Shown: one piece after another, positions 55,142 to 61,569 of the stretch
Layout: each line of letters begins with the position of its first letter
Numbering within the stretch: position 1 is the first letter of the stretch
NCBI GenBank assembly: GCA_965219635.1
Contig: OZ244783.1
Span: forward strand, 2,232,001-2,296,000
Length of the DNA: 64,000 bases
Direction: 5' to 3'
Source: JAPOXR01 sp965219635
GTDB taxonomy: Bacteria > Pseudomonadota > Alphaproteobacteria > Rhodobacterales > Rhodobacteraceae
Translations under genes and position numbers: made by a program
Notes under the pieces: generated by a model
What the model saw: the letters and a program-made list of their open reading frames with translations, nothing else
Databases searched by the model: none
Told to the model about the DNA's origin: nothing

Positions 55142-56250
55142 GCAAAGACGCCGCCGATGCCGATACCTATGCCCTGAAATCGAAGGCCCTGGCCGAAATC
55201 CCGGCCCCTGAAGTCGCCTACCGTCCGCCTTCGCCAAAATCCTACCGCCCGCGCATCGGAATGATCGGCACTGGCGGTATTTCAGGCAGCCACCTGGATG
55301 CATACCGTTCAGCGGGATGGGAAGTGGCGGCAATGTGGAACCGTACCCGCTCCAAGGCCGAAGAAAAGGCCGCCGAGTTCTGCCCGGAAGCCCGCATCTT
55401 CGATGACTGGCAAGCCTTGCTTGATGATCCTTCGATAGATGTCATTGATGCCACGCTTCATCCAGAACACCGCCTGCCAATCATGAAGGCGTCACTCAAG
55501 GCGGGGAAACATGTTTTGAGCCAGAAGCCATTCGTTACCAACCTCGACGATGGCGAAGAACTTGCCAAACTGGCGGATGATCATGGTGTTCGCATTGCGG
55601 TTAATCAGAACGGTCGTTGGGCACCCCACAATGCGTACATGCGCGAGGCTGTTCGCAATGACCTGATTGGTGAGGTGATCTCAGTGCATGTCGGAGTTCA
55701 CTGGGATCATGGCTGGACTGCAAACACACCCTTCGACGAGATCGCAGACCTGATACTCTTTGATTTCGGCATCCACTGGTTTGACTTCATGGCATCGGTC
55801 ACGAGCGGGCGCGTTGAAAGCGTGTTTGCTACTGCCGCTCGTTCGAAGAGCCAGTCCAACAAAGCCCCGCTGCTGGCTCAGGCTGTTGTCCGCCTTGAGG
55901 GAGGACAGGCAAGCCTGGTGTTCGACGGTGGCGTTCCCCACGGTGCGCGCTGTCTGACGTTCGTGGGTGGGACCGAAGGCACCCTAGTCTCAGACGGCCC
56001 CGATGTCGGAACCCAGAGCGTCAGGATCATGACGGCTCAGGGAGTCGGGGAGCCTGCGCTTGAAGGCAACTGGTTCAATGATGGCTTTCGCGGCGCAATG
56101 GGTGAACTGCTTTGCGCGATCGAGGAAAATCGCGAACCCTCGAATGGCGCACGAGAGAACCTACAGTCGTTGGCGCTGACCTTTGCTGCGGTACACTCGC
56201 GCCAGACTGGCAAGGAGGTCGCGATAGGAGCTTCGAGGCGGCTTGAATGA
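55138..56250 (+). CDS. Gfo/Idh/MocA-family oxidoreductase (third of three)
   Basis: A 370-residue member with an extra N-terminal stretch of about 35 residues (ADADTYALKSKALAEIPAPE). The standard Rossmann loop GMIGTGGISGSH follows, then SQKPFVTNLDDG (EKP variant with Gln). The C-terminal domain has LILFDFGIHWFDFM with the conserved His. The ATG at 55138 overlaps the previous stop (ATGA), so the two are coupled. It is the last gene of the sugar locus; the following 535 bases hold no gene. Confidence 0.91.
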   Translation: MSKDAADADTYALKSKALAEIPAPEVAYRPPSPKSYRPRIGMIGTGGISGSHLDAYRSAGWEVAAMWNRTRSKAEEKAAEFCPEARIFDDWQALLDDPSIDVIDATLHPEHRLPIMKASLKAGKHVLSQKPFVTNLDDGEELAKLADDHGVRIAVNQNGRWAPHNAYMREAVRNDLIGEVISVHVGVHWDHGWTANTPFDEIADLILFDFGIHWFDFMASVTSGRVESVFATAARSKSQSNKAPLLAQAVVRLEGGQASLVFDGGVPHGARCLTFVGGTEGTLVSDGPDVGTQSVRIMTAQGVGEPALEGNWFNDGFRGAMGELLCAIEENREPSNGARENLQSLALTFAAVHSRQTGKEVAIGASRRLE

Positions 56251-56785
56251 CAGGCAACCGGTTCATCCGGTAGCTTTGCTTGGATTGACGAATTTGGGGT
56301 TGGGTTCCGGGTAACAGGTTGGCCTGATGGCAGACCAATTGCGGGCCGGTTTTCGTATCGCAACTGGGCCCCTGCTTGCCTTCGGGCTTGCAATGATTTG
56401 ATACCCCCAACAGCCGATTGCGCTGCGTAGCCGCTTCTGTACTTGAAGCTGGTTGACCCGCGCGAAAACCCGTGGGCGAACCTGCCTTGGCGCCCATTCT
56501 GGCCAATTCCGCGATCCAGCAACCGCTGCACAGTGGTTCGGGTTCCGCGATAATTCATGCTGGGCAGACCGTGATATCCGCCTTGGCCAGTTCCATTGCC
56601 GCTACGTCGTGTTCAGAGCCGAATTCATGGGAGGCGACAAGTTTTCCACACGTTTCGTCGGGGCACCACTACACAAACGCCGACAGGTCTGATCTTGATC
56701 TTGTAGAAGTCGGCAGGCTCAATCCTGACCGTGTAATTTAATGGATTGGGCATAGCATTTCTGACAGTTTGGTTGGAGATTGAAC
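56251..56785. other. Non-coding stretch between the sugar locus and the AbiE module
   Basis: 535 bases with no credible gene. Short open frames here have no family resemblance. GGAG before 56786 is the ribosome binding site of the antitoxin gene. Confidence 0.4.
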
Positions 56786-57382
56786 ATGCGAGGTCTTTCC
56801 CGCCGTATCATGGAACACGCCGAGGCCCGTCCAGAGGCGACTCCGCTGTGTCCAGGTTCCTTGCTGCATCTCGGCAATCGGGCTGCAGTCGATCAAGCAC
56901 TCTCGCGGCTCGCTCGCTCCGGGGATCTGATGCGCATCTATCAAGGCGTGTACATGCGCCCGGTTGGAACAAGAATTGGCCTTCGGTCACCCCGGATCCA
57001 CCTGGTGATTGCCGCTCTGTCAAAGATGTGGGGGGAGACAATCGTGCCGAGCGGCGGAGCAGCGGCAAATTGCCTGCACCTCACCACTCAAAACCCTGTT
57101 CGGTTGGTGTATCTAACGTCCGGTCCCAATCGCAACATCTGCCATGGCCCGCACATGGTCGAACTGCGGCATGCTCCTCGATGGCAATTGGTGGCACCCT
57201 ACCGGAAGGCGGGTGAAGTCATACGCGCCTTGGCATGGCTTGGTCCCGCAGAAGTTGAAGACAGTCTTGAAGCAGTCCTGCCGACTCTCTCAAATGCCGA
57301 AAGGGATGAGCTATTCGATGCAAGAGCCATCCTGCCGAACTGGATTGCGCAACCGCTGAGCGCACGCATTGCTCATGCCTAA
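56786..57382 (+). CDS. AbiEi-type (DUF6088) antitoxin of a type IV toxin-antitoxin module
   Basis: A 198-residue AbiEi-like antitoxin, normally a transcriptional autorepressor that counteracts the AbiEii nucleotidyltransferase toxin. An N-terminal winged-helix region is seen (LSRRIMEHAEARPEATPLCP, then AVDQALSRLARSGDLMRIYQGVYMRP). The C-terminal part includes VPSGGAAANCLHL, typical of the DUF6088 group. I chose the ATG at 56786, with GGAG eight bases upstream; a TTG two codons earlier is the alternative. The frame appears intact. The toxin start at 57375 overlaps its end by eight bases. Confidence 0.85.
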   Translation: MRGLSRRIMEHAEARPEATPLCPGSLLHLGNRAAVDQALSRLARSGDLMRIYQGVYMRPVGTRIGLRSPRIHLVIAALSKMWGETIVPSGGAAANCLHLTTQNPVRLVYLTSGPNRNICHGPHMVELRHAPRWQLVAPYRKAGEVIRALAWLGPAEVEDSLEAVLPTLSNAERDELFDARAILPNWIAQPLSARIAHA

Positions 57383-58186
57383 GACACCCTACCAGCGCCT
57401 GTCTGCTAACAAGCGCCGCTATGCCTTGAGGGTCGCACAAGACAAGGGAAAGCACCGGGCGAACCTGTTGGAGAAGGACATCTGGTCGTTGCAACCCTTG
57501 GAGTGCTGTTTGAGGCGCCATTCGCCGAACACCTGATCTTCAAGGGCGGCACATCGCTGTCGAAGGCGTGGCATTCGGGCAGCCGATTCTCCGAAGTTGT
57601 CGATATCACCTACGACATCCGTGCCTTCGCGCCTGATCTGGTTTCTGGTACTAGCGACGAGGCACTGCCACCAACACGTAGCCAGGAGAAGCGCTGGACA
57701 CGCGCAATTCGCAAGCGCCTTGCAGAATGGGTACAGGAAGTAGCCCTGCCTATTGTTAACGAAGGGCTTAACAGCGCCGGGTTTGCAGCACAGCTACGCG
57801 GGCATGAAGACCGACTCTACGTTGCGTACGATCCAATGTTTGAGGCAAGCGGTCTCATTTTTCCGGAAGTCATTGTGGAATTCGGTGCCCGGTCGACCGG
57901 TGAGCCGAACGTAAAACGGCCCATCGTTTGCGATGCAGCGGTTTACCTTCCCGACTTGGTGTTTCCCCAAGCCTGCCCGTCTGTCATGCTGGCGGAACGA
58001 ACTTTTTGGGAGAAAGCGATGGCAGCGCATCTGTTCTGCCGGCTGGACCACCTAAGATATCCGCACCCGGTAATGGCAACGTTCGCTCTTGGGCCTTTCA
58101 CTTACAGCGTTGTAGAACTGAACGGAGTCAGCCGAAACTACAAAGTGCCCCGAAGTTTCAGCGGCCTTACTCACGGATTGCGTTGA
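57375..58186 (+). pseudogene. AbiEii-type nucleotidyltransferase toxin, frameshifted and truncated
   Basis: The toxin partner of the preceding antitoxin. Reading starts at the ATG at 57375 (PKTPYQRLSANKRRYALRVA ... EKDIW). One base is missing at about 57486-57487. The correct frame then continues from VATLGVLFEAPFAEHLIFKGGTSLSKAW. The nucleotidyltransferase motif should read SEDVD but reads SEVVD, so the first catalytic Asp is lost. After HLFCRLDHL (about 58050) family similarity ends and an unrelated short tail follows, so roughly the last 90-100 residues expected are missing. Three independent lesions make it inactive. Confidence 0.85.
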
Positions 58187-58268
58187 TTCACAGTCCGGTT
58201 TGACAGCCGAATACCAGTTCCACTCATCCAGACCCGTGCAAGAACTTGAGTGCATTGATCGTCGGCAA

Positions 58269-58529
58269 CTAGGCGATAGCCTTTCCGCTTTTGGCTTCCG
58301 CTGGCCGCAGTTCGTACAGCGCTTGAAGGTTCAACCAGAACTCTGCTGAAGTCCCGAAGAAGCGCCCCAGGCGCAATGCTGTGTCTCCGGTCACAGACCG
58401 GTGGCCGTTCATGATCTCTGTGATGCGGTTGACCGGCACATCGATTTGTCGCGCAAATTCTGACGCACTCATGCCGAGCGCGTCGAGGTCCTCGCGCAGC
58501 GTCTCGCCCGGATGGATAGATTCGCGCAT
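58269..58529 (-). CDS. higA: HigA-family antitoxin
   Basis: An 86-residue XRE-type antitoxin of the HigBA module, beginning RESIHPGETLREDLDALGMS. A helix-turn-helix follows (SASEFARQIDVPVNRITEIMNGHRSVTGDTALRL), then FFGTSAEFWLNLQALYELRPAE, the family signature. I chose the ATG at 58529, with AAGGGAAG upstream; a GTG at 58544 is possible. The frame is intact. Only a C-terminal stub of the toxin gene higB remains upstream, so HigA is a solitary antitoxin here. Confidence 0.9.
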   Translation of the reverse strand: MRESIHPGETLREDLDALGMSASEFARQIDVPVNRITEIMNGHRSVTGDTALRLGRFFGTSAEFWLNLQALYELRPAEAKSGKAIA

Positions 58530-58543
58530 GTCTTCCCTTCTCA

Positions 58544-58657
58544 CTAATGGCAGTCCACAATTTTTGCTTCAGCACGTCCTGTACTATCAACGGGCCACTT
58601 GAAACATATCCGCCACAGGTCGTTGACGCGGATGCTCCGTTGGCTATTGGGCGACAA
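58544..58657 (-). pseudogene. higB toxin remnant (C-terminal stub)
   Basis: Minus-strand reading gives SIRVNDLWRICFKWPVD, then AKIVDCH and a stop at 58544. This matches the HigB C-terminus (SIR-IND-WRICF-W ... VEIVDYH). Similarity begins at about 58640, with a TGA just before the visible part, so the N-terminal half is gone. The stub ends 15 bases before the higA ATG, the normal higB-higA order. The break coincides with the 29-bp repeat. Confidence 0.78.
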
Positions 58658-58695
58658 TCAGGACTATGCCGATATCGGCATAATCAAGATGACAG
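58641..58695 (-). repeat. Copy A of a 29-bp repeat, interrupted by a 26-bp insertion
   Basis: On the minus strand the sequence matches the repeat at 59565-59593 in two blocks (14 and 15 bases). They are split by 26 extra bases at 58656-58681 bounded by AATCA direct repeats on the plus strand. The insertion contains the 16-bp palindrome at 58666-58681. Confidence 0.6.
58666..58681. promoter_or_regulatory. 16-bp perfect palindrome
   Basis: ATGCCGATATCGGCAT is fully self-complementary. It sits upstream of the higB stub on the minus strand, where a HigA autorepressor site would be expected. It may therefore be an operator, or part of the small insertion in repeat copy A. Confidence 0.45.
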
Positions 58696-58819
58696 TGCGT
58701 TGCCTCATCGAAATGTTCCCCTGGGATATCGCCGGGAGAGCGGTCCAATGAGGAAGGTAAACATGGCAGCACAAATCCCCACCTTGATTGCCGCCGACCA
58801 GGAGTACGGGAGATGAGGC

Positions 58820-58986
58820 CGGGGCATGCGCAGTGCACTGGTCCATTCTTCGTGGACGGTTTCGGGTCACTGCGCGTGAAATAGACTCACCACTGCGAGC
58901 TTGAAAAAGGGATCACGCAACGAAGCAGAATAGAACACAGCGGCATCAAGGAAGGCAGCCCCGGCTCTGGTCCGGCAACGATCAAT
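58820..58986 (-). pseudogene. PIN-domain toxin remnant with in-frame stop
   Basis: Directly after the excisionase-like antitoxin gene, the minus-strand frame AFLDAAVFYSASLRDPFFKL matches the N-terminus of PIN-domain (VapC-like) toxins, including the first catalytic Asp in FLDAAV. At VVSLFHAQ a TGA (58867-58869) replaces the expected Trp. The frame then continues PETVHEEWTSAL, also family-like. Similarity ends soon after. No start codon is in a good position. The toxin is broken by a nonsense change and truncated. Confidence 0.7.
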
Positions 58987-59434
58987 AGCCCAAATCCAAT
59001 TCTTGAGCGTCCGCAACAAGTTCGTCCAGCACTTGGCGCCTGGCTGCATCATTCTTGCACTTGTAGCGGTAAACCTCATCAAACCTAACACGGCGGTGAG
59101 TCCCGACCGTGTGGAAAGGTAAGTCACCAGACGCGAGTAGCTCAATCAGATAAGGGCGCGAGACATTCAGAATATCCGCCGCTTGCTGTGTCGTTAGTTC
59201 ACTATCCTTGCACACAACCGCCACTCCGCCACCCGATGACAAAACATCAAGAATCTCCAAGATCACACCACCGAGCGATTCAGGAATCTCAATGGCTTCA
59301 CTGCCATTAGCACTACTGATGAAGAGTGGCGGGGCACGGCCCGAACTCAACAATTCGCGCAGGCGTCTGCTAGAGGAACTGGCAAACTCGGATTCAGTGA
59401 CGGATCGCCCATGTGGGTATGTTGGTGAGTCCAT
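58982..59434 (-). CDS. Excisionase-family DNA-binding antitoxin of a PIN-type module
   Basis: A 150-residue protein with a MerR/excisionase-like helix-turn-helix near the C-terminus: ELTTQQAADILNVSRPYLIEL, then GDLPFHTVGTHRRVRFDEV. This is the typical antitoxin of the two-gene modules whose toxin is a PIN nuclease. I chose the ATG at 59434, with AAGG about ten bases upstream; an ATG at 59509 is in frame but its GTAGGG is too close. The frame is intact. The PIN gene directly downstream is broken, so this antitoxin is solitary. Confidence 0.8.
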   Translation of the reverse strand: MDSPTYPHGRSVTESEFASSSSRRLRELLSSGRAPPLFISSANGSEAIEIPESLGGVILEILDVLSSGGGVAVVCKDSELTTQQAADILNVSRPYLIELLASGDLPFHTVGTHRRVRFDEVYRYKCKNDAARRQVLDELVADAQELDLGY

Positions 59435-59835
59435 CGTTCTGGCACCTTGAATTGGTTTCGCCCCGAGTACAGCAACCACGCCACCAGACACAATATTCGA
59501 CACGGCCATCCCTACAGAGGGAGGAAATCGGACAATTCAGCGGCAATCATGGCAAGACATCTCTCTGTCATCTTGATTGTCGCCCAATAGCCATGGCAAT
59601 CGAACTTCCATTAATTTCAATGGCATCATGCCGCTTGCGACCTTGTATCTTCACCGCAAGAGAATGAAAAGGCTTAGAAGCCACGAGATCAACACTGGAC
59701 GAATGTCACTCTCGCAATCATGTGATGCCGTTCATTCCAGCGCTGAGTTGATTTCCTCCATTGGAAGGTACAAAAGGTCGCAAAGACGTGAATAATGTGT
59801 CACGCACCCTGCTCGTGACGGCGTCGCAGATTTGG
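59435..59835. other. Gene-poor stretch with repeat copy B
   Basis: About 400 bases with no credible gene. It contains the 29-bp repeat copy at 59565-59593. Confidence 0.4.
59565..59593 (+). repeat. Copy B of the 29-bp repeat
   Basis: Uninterrupted 29-base sequence that reappears in inverted orientation at 58641-58695, where it is split by 26 bases. The flanks diverge on both sides, so the match is a discrete unit. Confidence 0.6.
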
Positions 59836-60036
59836 TCAATTTCTCCAATTATGAGGCGCAGCGGGATTCCGCCCGAGAGGTGGCTCCAACTTGAAGCTGG
59901 GCTTGATTTCCACTCCCAGCTTTCGGAGTTCTTGCTCCAGCTCTTCGTAGGCGGCAACGATGTCGACGTTCACCATTTCGTTTCGGGCGAGCAAATCCCC
60001 CCGGTCCTGAAGAGAAACTCGTCGCTTTGTGGGCAT
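59836..60036 (-). CDS. Small hypothetical protein
   Basis: A 66-residue charged protein (PTKRRVSLQDRGDLLARNEM, with a helical AAYEELEQELRKLGVEIKPS segment) that I do not recognise. The ATG at 60036 is preceded by AAGGAG about ten bases upstream, a good signal for translation. An adjacent upstream frame ends one base before this ATG, which suggests coupling. It lies in the decaying accessory segment and may belong to a former mobile element. Confidence 0.5.
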   Translation of the reverse strand: MPTKRRVSLQDRGDLLARNEMVNVDIVAAYEELEQELRKLGVEIKPSFKLEPPLGRNPAAPHNWRN

Positions 60037-60037
60037 G

Positions 60038-60276
60038 TCAAAAGTTCTCCTTGATATCAACAAATGAGTTTAGCCGCCTGTGAAGCAGGCAGTCCTTCAA
60101 CAGGTCGAAATACCATTCAATATCTCTCGCTTGGCCCAGTATTGCCTTCAAAGCTGTCGGCTCTCAGTCAAAAACCTGTCTATACAATACGTCGATGTCG
60201 ATGGTTCGTCAATACGAGTGCCATCTCTTAGGATCACTACTGGTGTCTCGATTTCTCGTGCGTGTTTGATTTCCAT
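60038..60276 (-). pseudogene. Possible decayed two-part ORF, recombinase-like in feel
   Basis: Two short minus-strand frames meet end to end. The first begins at the ATG at 60276 (EIKHAREIETPVVILRDGTR ... RFLTESRQL) and stops at about 60148. The second begins with a TTG overlapping that stop (TTGA) and runs KAILGQARDIEWYFDLLKDC ... FVDIKENF to 60038. Read together they resemble the N-terminus of a tyrosine recombinase, but only by general pattern. It may be a frameshifted gene or two tiny coupled ORFs. Confidence 0.3.
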
Positions 60277-60785
60277 TCTTTATTTGCTGCCTGCTGATTT
60301 GTATCTGTCTCACTCCAATTCTCGAATCATATTGATTCTACCATTCGGCACGAAGCTCAATGGCAACTTTCGTGCCTGTTGAAACTGTAACATCTCGCAG
60401 AGGTCGATGTTTTCTGTAACGCTCCACGGATGGCAAAAGCGCATATTTTCTACAATGGTGAATATCGAATGGCACAACTACAAAAAGTTACTGAAATATC
60501 CTGACAATGCTCAACGCTGATTGTAAATCATGTTCCCTTATCCGCTTGTAGAGCGGATTTTGCAGCATGAATTTGGCTGCCGGTTTGCGTCGATGAGCAA
60601 CGCGTTTCTGCCAATGATTGTCTGCTCTTCCAGGACCCTGCCCCAACCCCGAGACGTTGTGTAGTCTATCTGTTAGGGCGAGCAGCACCCATGACCCGGC
60701 ACGATCAATCAGTGCACAGCATGACTTAAACCGGCCTTGGTTCACCGCCGATCCACCATCCCCGACGGGGCAATTGGATTTGGCT
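60277..60785. other. AT-rich non-coding stretch
   Basis: 509 bases, visibly AT-rich in the left half, with no credible gene. The composition returns to chromosomal level near 60550. Confidence 0.4.
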
Positions 60786-61568
60786 TCACCGCCCCTTCCA
60801 GACAGGTTCGCGCCCTTCCGCAAAGGCCTTTGCACCCTCCAATTGATCCTCGCTCGCATACAGGCGGTCAACCGAAGAGAATTGCCTCTTCGTTATCCTG
60901 TTCAGCGCGTCCTGAAACCTCATGTCTTCGGCCTCCCTGACAATCTCCTTGATCGCGGCTTGTACCAGCGGGGGTCCTGATGCGAGCAATTCCGCAAGTT
61001 CCCAAGCCTTCGGCCTCAACTCTTCCGGAGTAACCACTTCCTTCAGCAATCCCCAGTGCATGGCTTCCTCGGCGTCGAACCAACGGCCCGTCAGCAGGAG
61101 GTCGAGCGCAACGTGATACGGAATTCTCTTCGGAAGCTTGATGGAAGCTGCATCCGCCACCGTTCCGGATCGGATTTCCGGCAGAGCAAATGTCGCCGTA
61201 TTGCTTGCAAGAATGAGGTCGCACGACAGTGCCAACTCGAGTCCTCCTCCGCAGCAAATCCCGTTCACTGCGCAGATGACCGGCTTGTTCATGTTGCCCA
61301 GTTCCTGCAACCCGCCAAACCCGCCGATGCCATAATCGCCGTCAACAGATTCTCCTCCGGCCGCGGCCTTGAGATCCCAACCTGCGCAAAAGAACCTCTC
61401 ACCTTCGGCCCTAAGGATGGCGACGCGCAGGTCGGGATCATCCCTGAAACTCATGAAGGTGTCTCCCATCAGGCGGCTGGTTGCGAGGTCAATTGCGTTG
61501 GCCTTGGGCCGGTCCAGTGTCACCTCAAGTATCGCACCTTTGCGTACCGTCTTGATTGCTTCATTCAT
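60786..61568 (-). CDS. caiD: CaiD-like enoyl-CoA hydratase (crotonobetainyl-CoA hydratase type)
   Basis: A 260-residue crotonase-fold protein very close in layout to CaiD. It has ILEVTLDRPKANAIDLATS near 13, FFCAGWDLKAAAGG near 59, oxyanion-hole VNGICCGGGLELALS near 104, and an ending of AFAEGREPVWKGR, the CaiD ending. In carnitine metabolism CaiD hydrates crotonobetainyl-CoA. The downstream partners here (an ADP-forming acyl-CoA synthetase and an acyl-CoA dehydrogenase) fit a carnitine or similar acyl-CoA route, but caiB, caiC and a carnitine transporter are not in the window. Substrate is therefore inferred. Confidence 0.85.
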   Translation of the reverse strand: MNEAIKTVRKGAILEVTLDRPKANAIDLATSRLMGDTFMSFRDDPDLRVAILRAEGERFFCAGWDLKAAAGGESVDGDYGIGGFGGLQELGNMNKPVICAVNGICCGGGLELALSCDLILASNTATFALPEIRSGTVADAASIKLPKRIPYHVALDLLLTGRWFDAEEAMHWGLLKEVVTPEELRPKAWELAELLASGPPLVQAAIKEIVREAEDMRFQDALNRITKRQFSSVDRLYASEDQLEGAKAFAEGREPVWKGR

Positions 61569-61569
61569 T

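Noticed and set aside
58644..58838. 64-codon minus-strand frame as a candidate intact HigB
   Set aside because: It shows no HigB features; the real HigB C-terminus is in another frame next to higA.
59718..59957. 79-codon minus-strand frame overlapping the 66-residue hypothetical gene
   Set aside because: It overlaps in another frame without its own ribosome binding site or recognisable similarity.
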